This document shows, one piece after another, positions 26,723 to 38,288 of a DNA stretch of 64,000 nt; position 1 is the first letter of the stretch; every line of letters begins with the position of its first letter. Source of the stretch: Opitutaceae bacterium (GTDB lineage Bacteria > Verrucomicrobiota > Verrucomicrobiia > Opitutales > Opitutaceae). The stretch lies in assembly GCA_016715765.1 (NCBI GenBank), contig JADJZJ010000015.1:20095-84094 (forward strand), in the 5' to 3' direction. The notes below the pieces were generated by a model. The model did not search any database and was not told where the DNA came from. It saw only the letters and a program-made list of their open reading frames with translations. Position numbers and translations under genes: made by a program.

Positions 26723-27261
26723 CGGGACTTGGGGTTAACTGCGGGGGTGATTGCGCTGACTGTGCCGAAGATAGCCCAGGTTGGCCCGGACACCACAGCG
26801 CTTCTTGGCAATCGCTGCGCATTTGTTGGGGGGGGTGGGTAAACGCTAATGGATGCGCGCAACCGCCTTCAGTCGCAATCGTGGGCAGCCCCTTCCGATC
26901 CGGAGAAAGAGAACGAGAAAGAGAATGAGAAAGATTGGAATCAAAGTAGATAGGAACGTGAGTGAAAGGCGGGTGAAGGGCCGGACCTTGGTCCGCGCCT
27001 GTATACGCCGCGCGGCCGTCAACCTCTTCGAGGCACGGAGCAAGCTCCGGCCCTACATCTATTCCACTCGCCCAGGGCAGGTCTCCGTTCTGCCCTGGTA
27101 CGCCTGACCGCGAATGAACGTCAAAAATGGCAGGTCACAGACCTGCCCTACTTCCAAGCTGCGCGACGGAAATCGTAGCGCGGTGCTTTAGCCCGCGTTG
27201 GGCTCGGGGGCACCGGCGTTTGAAACTCACGAATCAGTGCCGGCTGAAGACCGGCACTACG
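26723..27261. repeat. Intergenic region packed with REP-type elements
   Basis: Between korB and the GltD-like gene lie at least three inverted pairs: about 26976-27056 (GGCCGGACCTTGGTCCG ... CGGCCCTAC), 27070-27151 (GGCAGGTCACAGACCTGCC + CTAC) and 27175-27260 (GTAGCGCGGTGC ... GTGCCGGCTGAAGACCGGCAC + TAC). A purine-rich AGAACGAGAAAGAGAATGAG stretch is near 26910; a related sequence occurs near 59270. 26723-26850 probably carries the promoter of the GltD-like gene. Confidence 0.75.
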
Positions 27262-28143
27262 TTACGCCGCGGGGGCCGTTGCCTGCAACGCCGCCTGGCG
27301 CTCGCGGATCTGGCTGTCGTACGTCGGTGGCGGATTTGGATTCTGGTAAAAGATGCCGGTATAGAGCTCGGTGCCGTAGGCCTGCGCGAGATCCATGGCA
27401 TGCAGGCGGTTGGTCGGGTCGTGCCCCATTTCCGCCAGCTTCCTCATCTTGGCCTTCTGCACCTTCATCTGGTCGTTGGGATCGCCGAAAGTGACGCAAG
27501 GTGACTGGATGTTCACGAACGAGAAACCCGGATACCGGATCGCCGCCTCGATCATCTTCGTGAGGCCGTCCATGTCGGCCGGGATGCCCTGGGCGACAAA
27601 ACCGGCGCCATACGCGAGGACGTAGAGGAGCGGGTTGACCGGTTGCTCCATGCTACCGTGCGAGCTGCTGGGGGTCTTCGCGCCGCGCGGGGTCGTGGGG
27701 GACAACTGGCCCTTGGTCAGGCCGTAGATGTGGTTGTCCATCACGATGTAGGTGAGGTCGAGATTGCGCCGGATCGCGTGCGGGACGTGGCCGCCGCCGA
27801 TCGAGAAGCCGTCGCCGTCGCCGCCGGCCACGAGCACCAGCAGGTCGGGGTTGGCCATCTTGATGCCCTGGGCGACGGGCAGGGCGCGGCCGTGCACGGT
27901 GTTGAAACCGTAGGCGGTCGTGTAGCCCGGGATGCGGCTCGAGCAGCCGATGCCGGAGATGAAGGCAACCTCGTGCGGCGGGCGGCCGATGTTGACCAGC
28001 GCGCGATACAGCGCGGTGACCACGCCGTAGTCGCCGCAGCCCGGACACCAGATCGGCTTCAGCTCGCTGCGGAAATTCTTGATCGTGAGCGGGGCGGCCG
28101 CGGGCGGCGGGCAGCCGCAGTCGGTGATGGCGGGGGAACTCAT
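27262..28143 (-). CDS. korB: 2-oxoacid:ferredoxin oxidoreductase, beta subunit
   Basis: A 293-residue TPP-binding subunit. It begins with the Fe-S/TPP signature PIWCPGCGDYGVVTALYRAL; SGIGCSSRIPGYTTAYGFNT and the TPP/Mg motif GGDGDGFSIGGGH with YIVMDNHIYGLTKGQ follow. These match 2-oxoglutarate/pyruvate:ferredoxin oxidoreductase beta chains of the KorB type. With korA it decarboxylates a 2-oxoacid to the acyl-CoA and reduces ferredoxin in the cytosol. The start at 28143 overlaps the korA stop (ATGA). The substrate is most likely 2-oxoglutarate by family tendency, not proven. Confidence 0.9.
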   Translation of the reverse strand: MSSPAITDCGCPPPAAAPLTIKNFRSELKPIWCPGCGDYGVVTALYRALVNIGRPPHEVAFISGIGCSSRIPGYTTAYGFNTVHGRALPVAQGIKMANPDLLVLVAGGDGDGFSIGGGHVPHAIRRNLDLTYIVMDNHIYGLTKGQLSPTTPRGAKTPSSSHGSMEQPVNPLLYVLAYGAGFVAQGIPADMDGLTKMIEAAIRYPGFSFVNIQSPCVTFGDPNDQMKVQKAKMRKLAEMGHDPTNRLHAMDLAQAYGTELYTGIFYQNPNPPPTYDSQIRERQAALQATAPAA

Positions 28144-29921
28144 CGGGAGGTGGTGGAGGGGGTTGCGGGTGTGTTCTCCGCCATGGCGGCGATGCGCCGG
28201 ACGATGGCGTCCGGCGAAATCGGATTCGCGCCGCTGCGGGCAAGTGAGGTGAACCCACGGGGCACATCCACCCACATGCGGATGATGCGGTAGAGCTGGC
28301 CCTGGTGGGATTGCTCGACGACGAGGCAGTGCTGGAGCGAGGCGAAGAAATCGCGGTAAACCTCCTCGGCGATGGGATAGATCAGCTTCGGGATCAGCAG
28401 CTTCACCGGCAGGCCCCGGGCCTGGGCGGTCCGCACGGCTTCCAGGGTGGCGCCCGCCATGCCGCCCCAGCTGATCACGCCGAGCGGGGCGGACGGATCG
28501 CCCTCGAGGATGAAGAGATCGCGGCGCTGCTTGAGCGGGTTGAGCTTGTTGAGGCGCTTGTCGTTCATCCGCTCGTGCATCTCACCGCTGCTGGTGGGAT
28601 CGCCGTGCTCGTTGTGCTCGATGCCGGCCGCGAGGTAGCTGCCGCCGGGCATGCCGGGATGGCTGAGCGGGCTGATGCCGGAGTCGGTGAACTTGAATCG
28701 GTTGTAGCCCTGGGCGAGTTCCTCGGGCGTGGGTTTGACGCGGTCGACGATCTTGAAATCCGCCGTGTCCACCGGATCGATGATGTCCTTGCGCTGGGCG
28801 ATCTCCTGGTCGGAGAGGACGATGACCGGCGTCTGGTATTGCTCGGCGATGTTGAACGCCTCGACCGTCACGCCGAAGACGTCGCGGACGCCGATCGGCG
28901 CCAGGACCGGGCGCACCGTGTCGCCGTGGGCGGAAAAGACCGCGGCAAAGAGGTCGGCCTGCTCCGTCTTGGTCGGCAGGCCCGTGGAGGGGCCGCCGCG
29001 CTGGACGTTGACGCAGACCAGGGGGAGCTCGGTGATGCTCGCGAGGCCGATGACCTCGGACTTCAGGGAGAAGCCCGGGCCGGAGGTGGCCGTCATGGCC
29101 TTCTTGCCGGCGAACGAGGCGCCGACGACCGCGGCGATGCCGGCGATCTCATCCTCGGCCTGCAGGAGCGAGCCGCCGTGCTTCCAGATATCCTTCTGGA
29201 GGTGCTGCATGATTTCCGTGGCCGGAGTGATCGGGTAACCGCCGAAAAACTTGCAGCCGGCGAAGAGCGCGGCCTCGGCGCAGATTTCGTTGCCGTCCAC
29301 CACGCGGCGCTTGCCGCCCCTGGCCACCGGCGGGGAGAGGCGGAAATCGCGGGCGAGCGGATGCTGGTCGGCGTATTCGAGGCCGGCCGCGTAGGCGCGC
29401 TCGTTGCCCTGCAGGATTTCCGCGCCCTTCTTGCTGAACTTGCGGCGGATGCCCTCCAGGATCGCCTCGCGGGCGAGGCCGAACCAGCCGGCGAGCAGGC
29501 CGAGGACGACGTTGTTCTTCGCCTGCAGGGTGCCGGCGGACTTCATGGCCAGCTCGGACATCGGCACGGCGAGGACGATCGCCGGTTTCACTTCAAGGGG
29601 AATGGCGGCCGGCTCGATGCCGGTCTTCTTCTCGTAGAGCACGACCGTGTCGGGGCCCACGGGCAGTTCGCCGCCGAAGCGCAGGAAATCCTCCCAGTTG
29701 AGGACGACGGCGACGTCGAGCGTGCCGCCCGGGTTGAGCACCGGGGTGGTGGCGACGCGCAGCCGGCAGGAGGATTCACCTCCGCGGATCTGCGAACCGA
29801 AGCTCTTGGTGAGCATGGCATAGTAGCCCTCGCGGGCCGAGGCGCTGATGAGCGCATCGCCGGCGGAGACGATACCGTCACCGCCGGAACCAGCCATGCC
29901 GATGATCATGTCATTCAGCAT
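28140..29921 (-). CDS. korA: 2-oxoacid:ferredoxin oxidoreductase, alpha subunit (gamma-alpha fusion)
   Basis: 593 residues. The N-terminal 190 residues are the gamma domain (IGMAGSGGDGIVSAGDALI, then KSFGSQIRGGESSCRLRV). The alpha domain follows with FFGGYPITPATEIMQHL, EDEIAGIAAVVGASFAGKKA, TATSGPGFSLKSEVIGLA and VNVQRGGPSTGLPTKTEQAD, the standard pyrimidine-binding half of the TPP site. The C-terminal segment (LGVISWGGMAGATLEAV, LLIPKLIYPIAEE) is domain II-like. This fused layout is typical of two-subunit KorAB. It is the second gene of a fer-korA-korB operon; the ferredoxin gene 44 bases upstream is the probable electron acceptor. Confidence 0.93.
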   Translation of the reverse strand: MLNDMIIGMAGSGGDGIVSAGDALISASAREGYYAMLTKSFGSQIRGGESSCRLRVATTPVLNPGGTLDVAVVLNWEDFLRFGGELPVGPDTVVLYEKKTGIEPAAIPLEVKPAIVLAVPMSELAMKSAGTLQAKNNVVLGLLAGWFGLAREAILEGIRRKFSKKGAEILQGNERAYAAGLEYADQHPLARDFRLSPPVARGGKRRVVDGNEICAEAALFAGCKFFGGYPITPATEIMQHLQKDIWKHGGSLLQAEDEIAGIAAVVGASFAGKKAMTATSGPGFSLKSEVIGLASITELPLVCVNVQRGGPSTGLPTKTEQADLFAAVFSAHGDTVRPVLAPIGVRDVFGVTVEAFNIAEQYQTPVIVLSDQEIAQRKDIIDPVDTADFKIVDRVKPTPEELAQGYNRFKFTDSGISPLSHPGMPGGSYLAAGIEHNEHGDPTSSGEMHERMNDKRLNKLNPLKQRRDLFILEGDPSAPLGVISWGGMAGATLEAVRTAQARGLPVKLLIPKLIYPIAEEVYRDFFASLQHCLVVEQSHQGQLYRIIRMWVDVPRGFTSLARSGANPISPDAIVRRIAAMAENTPATPSTTSR

Positions 29922-29964
29922 GTTGGTGTGGATTTACGCGGCGGGGAACCGCGTGTCTGCCGGT

Positions 29965-30198
29965 TTACTGACCGTCGCTGCCGATGGACTCGGTGGAGCA
30001 GGCCGCCATGGCTTCCTCCGCCAAGGCGATCTCGGCGTCGGTGACCGGCTGCTTCTTCACATAGGACATGCCGGTGTCGGCATTGCGCTCGAAGAGTTCC
30101 GGGGCGATGACGCGGCACTGGTCGCAGTCAATGCAAGTTGAGTCGGTGTAATAGCGTCCGATGACGTTATCAGCGGTGCGGTCTGATAGGGTTGCCAT
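29965..30198 (-). CDS. Single-cluster ferredoxin
   Basis: A 77-residue ferredoxin. Three of the four Cys are in STCIDCDQCRVIAPELFER (CX2CX2C) and the fourth is in EEAMAACSTESIG, where a Pro usually follows but here is Ser. The loss of the second cluster and the central helix match 4Fe-4S (or 3Fe-4S) one-cluster ferredoxins. It lies directly upstream of korA on the same strand and is the natural acceptor for KorAB. The start at 30198 (MATLSDRTADN) is favoured over an ATG 15 bases upstream. It could link KorAB to the NADH-module-less complex I. Confidence 0.85.
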   Translation of the reverse strand: MATLSDRTADNVIGRYYTDSTCIDCDQCRVIAPELFERNADTGMSYVKKQPVTDAEIALAEEAMAACSTESIGSDGQ

Positions 30199-30612
30199 GT
30201 CCCAAGATAACAAGCGCCGCCCTGGCGCGCCCCGCGTAAACTGATAATCACTGCGCAGATTTTGTCGTGGGGGGGAGGTGAGGGGCAGGGGCGGGCCCCC
30301 AATTTTGATCTTAAACTCAAATCCTAATCTTTTCAGTCCAAGGCGTTTTCCCGCGGATGGCGCGGATAGGCGCGGATACGATCCGGGGGCTGCCGGTTTG
30401 AAAGTCCATCTGCGGTCATCCGCGCCATCCGCGGGAAGGTTGCCAGGGAATCGGGGTTATGGGGCGGGCTTTCAGACCTCGCGGGATATGTGACAATCGA
30501 TTCCTGGGGCGTTGCCCCAGGCTGTGATGGCGGCGCGCCGTTGGCGCTGGTTCAGATTCCTGTTGGCGCTCGCCCGCGCGGGACGCAGCGTTAGCGTTTG
30601 GACGAGCGAACC
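30199..30612. repeat. Intergenic region with a long inverted repeat
   Basis: CCCGCGGATGGCGCGGAT at 30350-30367 is the exact inverse of ATCCGCGCCATCCGCGGG at 30418-30435. The same word occurs singly at 37942-37957, inside the nuo cluster 2 repeat island. The region also carries the presumed fer-korAB promoter (minus strand) and that of the acetyltransferase gene (plus strand). Confidence 0.6.
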
Positions 30613-31173
30613 ATGTTCTCCGAACTATTCACGCAGCGGCTGATAATCAGGCAACTGGTGCCTTCGGATGCCGAGGCCTTGTATGTGTATCGTTCCGATC
30701 CGGGCGTTTTGCGGTTCCAATCTTGGGAGCCGGCTTCCGTAGAGGAGGTCAGGTCATTCATCGAACGGCTGCGCACGTTGGAGCCGTTGACACCGGGAGA
30801 ATGGTTCCAAATCGGCATCGCGCTCCGGGCCACGGGTGAACTGGTGGGTGACTTCGGCCTGCAAGCGCGGGCGGACGATCCTCGGTTGGTTGAGGTCGGG
30901 ATCACCCTGGCTCCACGGTTCCAGCATCAGGGTCTGGCGTCGGAAGCTTTGCGTGCCCTGCTGGAGTTTTTGTTTACACGGACCGAAACGCATCGGGTCC
31001 ATTGCTCGGTGGATCCCCAGAATCACTCGTGCCTGAGGCTGCTTGAGAAGATCGGGATGCGTCGGGAGGCCCACCTGATCGAAAGCCTGTGGCTCAAGGG
31101 CGCGTGGGTGGATGACGTGATCTATGCCATGCTGAGAAGGGAGTGGGAGGCGAATCAGACCTCCAAACCGTGA
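30613..31173 (+). CDS. GNAT-family N-acetyltransferase (RimJ/RimL type)
   Basis: A 186-residue acetyltransferase. It starts LFTQRLIIRQLVPSDAEALY, as RimJ/RimL-like proteins do. The acetyl-CoA region is VEVGITLAPRFQHQGLASEA, and a C-terminal VHCSVDPQNHSCLRLLEKIG is typical (N-S-x-x-L-x-E-K-x-G). Substrates include ribosomal protein N-termini or small amines; the actual one is unknown. It is the only plus-strand gene between the two respiratory blocks and is flanked by inverted repeats at both ends, suggesting an independent insertion. The ATG at 30613 is chosen. Confidence 0.88.
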   Translation: MFSELFTQRLIIRQLVPSDAEALYVYRSDPGVLRFQSWEPASVEEVRSFIERLRTLEPLTPGEWFQIGIALRATGELVGDFGLQARADDPRLVEVGITLAPRFQHQGLASEALRALLEFLFTRTETHRVHCSVDPQNHSCLRLLEKIGMRREAHLIESLWLKGAWVDDVIYAMLRREWEANQTSKP

Positions 31174-31265
31174 GAACGCTAATCTGCGCTTATCTTCGCT
31201 AATTAGGAGAAGGCATTCTGATTTTTGACTCAGAGATAAGCGTACAATTAGCGAAGATTAGCGTT
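31174..31265. repeat. Imperfect inverted repeat between acetyltransferase and nuoN of cluster 2
   Basis: The left side reads GAACGCTAATCTGCGCTTAT then CTTCGCTAATT; the right side reads GATAAGCG, then AATTAGCGAAGATTAGCGTT. The blocks are mirrored but rearranged. Unusually AT-rich for the window. It lies just after two convergent stops and may serve as a transcription barrier. Confidence 0.6.
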
Positions 31266-31279
31266 CCAACCGGATCGGT

Positions 31280-32739
<1,460 letters not shown>

Positions 32740-32743
<4 letters not shown>

Positions 32744-34239
32744 GGCGCACCTCCCGTCCAAATGGCCTGCAGCAGCGGGGAGTTCAGCCCGGGGATAATC
32801 CAGTCCAGCAGCAGCCCGGGATTGAGGCCGATGAGGATGGTGGCGCCCAGGAGCAGGGCGGCGCCGGTCTGTTCCGGCCAGGTGAGCGGCGGGAGCGGAT
32901 GGGTTTCAGCCGCGTCGGCGGTGGCTTCGGTGCGGCTGAAGAAAACCACCTGGATGACCCGCAGGGTGAAGGCCGCGGCGATGAGCACGCCCAGGGCGGC
33001 GGCGAGGGTCCAGAGCTTCGAGACCGGCCAGGTGCCGATGAGGATGGAGAGTTCGGCGGGGAAGCCGCTGAACCCCGGCATGCCCATCGAGGCCAGGCCG
33101 GCGATGACAAAGACCACGGCGGTGAACGGCATGAGGCGGTGCAACGGCAGGCGGCGCAGTTCCGCGAGCTGCCGGGTGTGCGTGCGCTCATAGACCATGC
33201 GGCCGACGACGGCGAAGAGCAGCCCGGCGATGACACCGTGCGAGAACATCTGCAGGACGGCCCCGGCCACGGCCAGCGGCGTGGCGGCGGCGAGCCCGAG
33301 CAGCACGAAGCCCATGTGGCTCACGCTGGAGTAGCCGATGACGAACTTGAAGTCGTCCTGCACCAGGGCCACGAGTCCGGCATAGATGATGCCGATGACG
33401 GCCAGCCACGCGATGGCCGGCTGGAACCAGAAGATCGCGTCGGGGACGAGTCCCATGGCGACGCGCAGGCAGCCGTAGGCGCCGAGCTTCATCACCACGC
33501 CGGCGAGCAGCATCGAGGCGGCGGTGGGCGCGGCCACGTGTCCGGTGGGCGCCCAAGTGTGGAAGGGGAACATGCCCGCGAGCACGGCAAAACCGGTGAA
33601 GAGCAGGGCGAACACCATGAGCTGCGCATTCGGGTCGAGGGTCGCGGCGCCCGCGGCGAGTTCGGTGAGGCTGAAGCCGGATGCGTTACCCGCACCGTAG
33701 ATCCAGAGCAGGCCGGCGAGCACCAGGGCGCTGCCGGCAAAGGAGTAGAGGGCGAGTTTCATCGCGCCGTACTCGCGGTTGGTGGAGCCCCATTTCGCGA
33801 TGAGGAAATACTTCGGCACGATGGCGATCTCGTAGAAGACGAAGAACAGGAAGGCGTCCGCGCTGAGGAACACGCCGTACACACCGCCGATGAGCGTGAG
33901 GTAGAGCGCGAAGAACTCGCCGGTGCGCTCCTCGATGTTCCAGGAAAACAATATGCCGGCGACGGCGGCGAGGCCGGTGAGCACGACGAGGGTCAGGCTG
34001 ATGCCGTCGGCGGCGAGGTGGAAACGGATGCCCAGGGATTCGATCCAAGTTGTGTTCGTCAGGGTCAGCAGTCCGTCGCTTGGAGAAAACTGGCAGCCCG
34101 CCCACAAGGTCACGCCCCAACCGGCCAGCGCGGTGCCCAGGGCGATCACCCGCGCGGCGGTGGCCGAACGCGTGCCTGCGGCGAGCGCGAGGATCGCGCC
34201 GGCGAAGGAGAGGTAGATCGTCCAGGGCAGCAGGTTCAT
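32740..34239 (-). CDS. Second NuoM-type subunit, cluster 2
   Basis: A 499-residue antiporter-like pump subunit. HLAADGISLTLVVLTGLAAV, FFVFYEIAIVPKYFLIAKWG (pump Glu in an FYE context), MFPFHTWAPTGHVAAPTAAS, VVMKLGAYGCLRVAMG (pump Lys) and FVIGYSSVSHMGFVLLG identify it as NuoM. It follows another complete nuoM, so the cluster encodes two. The start MNLLPWTIYLSFAG at 34239 was taken because upstream sequence is not homologous. The 138 bases before it include a short CCGTGAAATCCGTGGTTAAG repeat word. Presumably an additional proton pump in the membrane arm. Confidence 0.92.
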
Positions 34240-34377
34240 GCTAATTGGATTTCGGATGACTGGGGAGGGTTGGGATGCACAGGCGGCCGAACCCACGCAG
34301 AGGGTGCCCCATCTCGGTCCAGGACACGCCCCAACCGCCATCCGTGAAATCCGTGGTTAAGTATTCCATGGTCTGGT

Positions 34378-35887
34378 TCATGGTAAGGCCGGGAGCCATG
34401 CGTTGACCCAGGGGTTGATGAAACTCATGAGCAGTTGGGGCCAGACGCCGAGGACGAACATCAGGGCGATGCCCGGGACGAGGGTGACGATCTCCAAGGC
34501 TGTGAGATCACGGAAGCCAATGCCTCCACCCGCGGCCGGGCCGTGGAAGACCCGCTGCCAGAAGGTCAGCAGGAAATAAGCGGTGGCGAAGAGCCCGAGG
34601 CAGCCGAGTGCGGCGGCCCATGGCGTCAGGCCGAAAACGCCGCGGAAGATGAGGAACTCGCCGATGAAGCCGTTGAGTCCGGGCAGGCCGAGCGAGGAGA
34701 ACATCGCGATGCCGCACAGACCGGCGAAAATCGGGGCGGCGGTGCGCACGCCGCCGAAATCATCGAGGCCGCGCCGGCCGCCGGCGCGGGCTTCGAGTAC
34801 GCCGATGCAGAAGAACAGGGCGGAGGCGGAGAGTCCGTGGTTGAATACCTGCAGCAGGGTGCCGCCGAGCGCGGCGTTGGCGGCGGCGGGATTGGCCGTC
34901 GGGGCGGCCGCCACGGCGAAGAGGGCGAGCAGGCAGTAGCTCACATGGTTCACCGAGGAGTAGGCGACCATGCGCTTGAGGTCGGTTTGCGCCATGGCGG
35001 CAAACGCGCCGAGGATGACCCCGCCGAGGGCGAGCCAGAGCAGGACCGGGGCGGCGGCCTGCAGTTGGGCGGGGAAGATGGGCCAGAGGATGCGCAGGAA
35101 ACCGTACACGCCCATCTTCGACATGACGCCGGTGAGGAACATGGAGGCGCCGGTGGGGGCCTCGGCGTAGGCCGCGGGCAGCCAGGTGTGGAAGGGGAAG
35201 AGCGGCACCTTGACCGCCAGGCCGAGCAGGACGCCGACAAAGACAATGAGCATGCCGGTGGACCCGAGTTCGGCGGCCAGGGCGCCCTCGGCGCCGAGTT
35301 GCGCCAGCAGGGTGAAGTCCAGCGTGCCGGCGACCGAGTAGAGGGCGGCGAAACCGGCGAGCATGAAGGCGCTGCCGCCGATCGTGTAGATCACGAACTG
35401 GTAGGCGGCGCGAGGCGCCGGGTCCGCCCCAGAGTTTGATGAGGAAGAAGGCGGGAACGAGGCTGAGCTCCCAGAAGATGAACCAGTGGAAGAAATCGAG
35501 CGCGAGGAAGACACCGAGGGCGCTGCCCTGCAGGAACAGGAAGAGCAGGGCGAAGAGCCGGGGATTGCGGGTGAGGTTCCACGAGGCGAGCAGGGCGGCC
35601 GGGGCGACGAGGCCGGTCAGCAGCACCAGCAGCAGGCTCAGGCCGTCGAGGCCGAGGTGGTAGGTGACGTTGAGCGCGGGAATCCAGGCATGACGCTCGA
35701 CGAACTGATAGCCGGCGGCGGGATCGAAGCGGGACCACAGCACCAGACCCAGCAGCAGGGTGGTCAGGCTGTAGCCGAGGGCGATGCCCCGCGTGATGGA
35801 CGGACGGGTTGGCGGCAGTGCGGCCAGCAACAGGGCGCCGAGCCACGGCAGCAGGACGAGCCAGGTCAGCAGGGGCAGGGTGTTCAT
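34378..35887 (-). CDS. nuoM: First NuoM-type subunit, cluster 2 (one frameshift)
   Basis: An antiporter-like pump subunit, about 500 residues once repaired. The first frame gives YHLGLDGLSLLLVLLTGLVA and WFIFWELSLVPAFFLIKLWGG (pump Glu). Near 35425 it shifts to AYQFVIYTIGGSAFMLAGFA, then LFPFHTWLPAAYAEAPTGAS, GVMSKMGVYGFLRILWP (pump Lys) and RMVAYSSVNHVSYCLLAL. The break falls between invariant residues, so a sequence error is likely. The start MNTLPLLTWLVLLPWLG overlaps the nuoL stop by four bases. It is about as different from the downstream NuoM as separate families are. Confidence 0.9.
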
Positions 35888-37934
35888 CGGACCCCTCCCA
35901 CGATCAGCACCAGCGCGAGCACGACAAAGGCGACGGCCAGGACGCGCAGGTAGCCCTGGGGCTCGCCGGTTTGGGCCTTCGAATAGCGGACCCCGGTGCC
36001 GCGGAGGCCGGCATTGAGGCGGTCGAAGCCGGCGTTGAGGCCGTCCTCGTCCATTTCGCGATTGATGGCGCCGCTGAAGAGTCCGAACCGGGCGAGGAAG
36101 TTGACCGCGCCGCCGATCACATGGCGATCCAGGGCGTCGGCGAACACGGCTGCGGCGGTGTTCAGCCGGCCGACGGTGGCGGCGTAGAGTTCGTCAAAGT
36201 AGAACTTGTGGGCGAGGACCGTCATGACACCCGGTGCCGCTGATGCCAGCGGATCACGGTCGTTGATCTGCGCGCGGGTTCGCCGGCCGTAGAGCCACCA
36301 GCCGGCACCGAGACCGGCACCGACCAGAATGATGGAGAGCACCATCAGTCCGCCGCCTTCGAAGAGGTGGCTCAGGTCGGAGTGCAGTTCCGTGCCCGCG
36401 AGCCGCGCCTGCAGCCAGGGACAGGCCGGGGTGCCGGTGAAACCCAGCAGGACCGCGCAGGCGGCGAGCAGCATGAGCGGCACGGTCATGACCGCGGGGC
36501 TTTCGTGCGCATGACCGGCGGCAGGGGAGCGGGCGGTGCCGAAGAAGGTCTCGGCGACGAGGCGGGTCATGTAGAAGGCTGTCAGCATGACGGCGGCGAG
36601 GCCGGCGTAGAGCGGGAGGTGCGAGACATCCCAGGCGTGCGCGGCATGCAGAATGGCCTCCTTGCTCCAGAAGCCGGAGAAGAGGAAGGGCACGCCGGCG
36701 AGCGCCATCATGCCAATGGCGAAGGTGGCGAAAGTGAGCTTCATCCGCGGGGCGAGGCCGCCGAGGGCGCGGATGTCCTGCTCGTGATGGGCGGCGTGGA
36801 TGACAGAGCCGGCACCGAGGAAGAGCAGGGCCTTGAAGAAGGCGTGCGTGAGCAGGTGGAAGATGGCGGCGGTCCACGAGCCGACCCCGAGCGCGAGCAT
36901 CATGTAGCCGAGTTGGGAGACGGTGGAAAAGGCGAGGATGCGCTTGATGTCATTCTGCCCGACCGCGATCAGCGCACCCATGAGCGCAGTGATCGCGCCG
37001 ATGAAGGCGACCACCGTCAGGGCGTGGACCGGCACGGCCGCGAGCAATTGGTCGGCGGCCATCAGCGGATAGACCCGGGCGATCAGGAAAACGCCGGCGG
37101 CCACCATGGTCGCCGCATGGATCAGGGCGGAGACGGGAGTCGGGCCTTCCATGGCGTCGGGCAGCCAAACGTGGAGGGGAAACTGGCCGGATTTGCCGAT
37201 CGCGCCGCAGAAGATCAGCAGGCCGATGGCGGTGGAGACGGCGAGTCCGCCGGCGAGAGTCTGGCCGGACAGGGAAGCGAGCACGGACGCTTCCAGCACC
37301 CCGGCGCCGTGGTCGTAGAGCAGCAGCGAACCGCCGGCGTCGTAGAGCCAGAGCAGGCCCAGGAGCAGGCCGAGGTCGCCGATGCGCGTGGTGATGAAGG
37401 CCTTTTTGGCGGCCGCGGCGGCGGAGGGCTTGTGGAACCAGAAGCCGATGAGCAGGTACGAGGCGAGGCCGACCAGTTCCCACGAGATGAAGAGCAGGAG
37501 CAGGCTGTTGGCGACGACCAAGCCGAGCATGGCGGCGGCGAAGAGGCTGAGGAAGCAGAAGAACCGCGTGAAATTCGCGTCCTCCTTCATGTAGCCCAGG
37601 CTGAAGATGAAGATCAGCAGGCTGACGAAGGAGACCATCACGCACATGAAGGCGGTCAGGGGATCGAGCAGGAAACCGAGGCGCAGGGCGCCGTGACCAA
37701 GATTGAACCAGTCAAAGTTGAAGGTGTGCTGGCCGGGAGCGTGCAGCGCCGAGTGGAGCATGCCGCAGGAAACCAGGAGCGAGATTACCAGGGCGCCGAT
37801 GGCGAGGCCGGCGGACAGTTTGCGTTTTTTGCCAGGAAGCAGCGCAGTGATGGCGGCAGCCACGAGCGGCGCAGCGGGAATGATCCACAAGTCTGCGGCG
37901 AGGGGGAGGCCGGCGGCAGGGGGAGCGGAGTCAT
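35884..37934 (-). CDS. nuoL: Complex I subunit NuoL, cluster 2, with long lateral-helix region
   Basis: The distal pump subunit, about 680 residues (E. coli NuoL has 613). FLLDPLTAFMCVMVSFVSLL, LFISWELVGLASYLLIGFWF (Glu), GKSGQFPLHVWLPDAMEGPT, SALIHAATMVAAGVFLIAR and RILAFSTVSQLGYMMLALG are canonical. In the C-terminal part, the stretch from FDELYAATVGRL to GYLRVLAVAF is about 80 residues, against roughly 50 in ordinary NuoL, and includes SGAINREMDEDGLNAGFDRL. The ATG at 37934 needs one C restored near 37890 to enter the NuoL frame; the uninterrupted frame would begin at 37989 inside repeat sequence. It overlaps nuoM by four bases. Confidence 0.92.
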
Positions 37935-38288
37935 GATTTTCCCGCGGATGGCGCGGATCGTCGCGTATAAATTCCCCACGGATTGTCATTCTGAACGACG
38001 TGAAGAATCCAGTGTGCGCTCATCGAGGCCATCGACTGTCGTGCATTGGATACGAGCCCTGTCGCCTGTGGCTCGGTAACTTCACTGCGTTCAGAATGAC
38101 AATCAAAGAAGGGCTGGAATCGATCCGTATTCATCCGTGTGATCCGTGGTTACCGTTTCTGGATTGTAGGGCGGGGTCTCCGAACCCCGCCATCGTACGT
38201 CTTGAGACTTCCACGGCAGGGTTCGGAGACCCCGCCCTACAATCGGGCCGAGACGAGACGCAGCAATCAAGGTTCGGCATCATAGGCT
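37935..38288. repeat. Repeat island inside nuo cluster 2 (between nuoK and nuoL)
   Basis: 354 bases without a gene, containing three repeat types: the word CCGCGGATGGCGCGGAT at 37941; an inverted repeat 37981-38104 (GATTGTCATTCTGAAC ... GTTCAGAATGACAATC); and a GTAG-type REP pair at 38166-38240 (GTAGGGCGGGGTCTCCGAAC ... GCCCTAC). ATCCGTGTGATCCGTGGTTA near 38135 is another common repeat word in this window. The island may process the mRNA or weaken expression of L-M-M'-N relative to A-K. Confidence 0.8.

Noticed and set aside
26976..27260. Possible CRISPR array (several palindromic repeats close together)
   Set aside because: Repeat units differ in sequence, spacing is irregular, no regular spacers and no cas genes; they are REP-type hairpins.
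28305..30044. A 579-codon plus-strand open frame opposite korA
   Set aside because: It mirrors the codon structure of korA in a high-GC genome; its composition (Ala/Gly/Arg/Asp-rich) is not that of a real protein. The same holds for long opposite frames at 18312-19784, 36367-38079 and 49637-51391.
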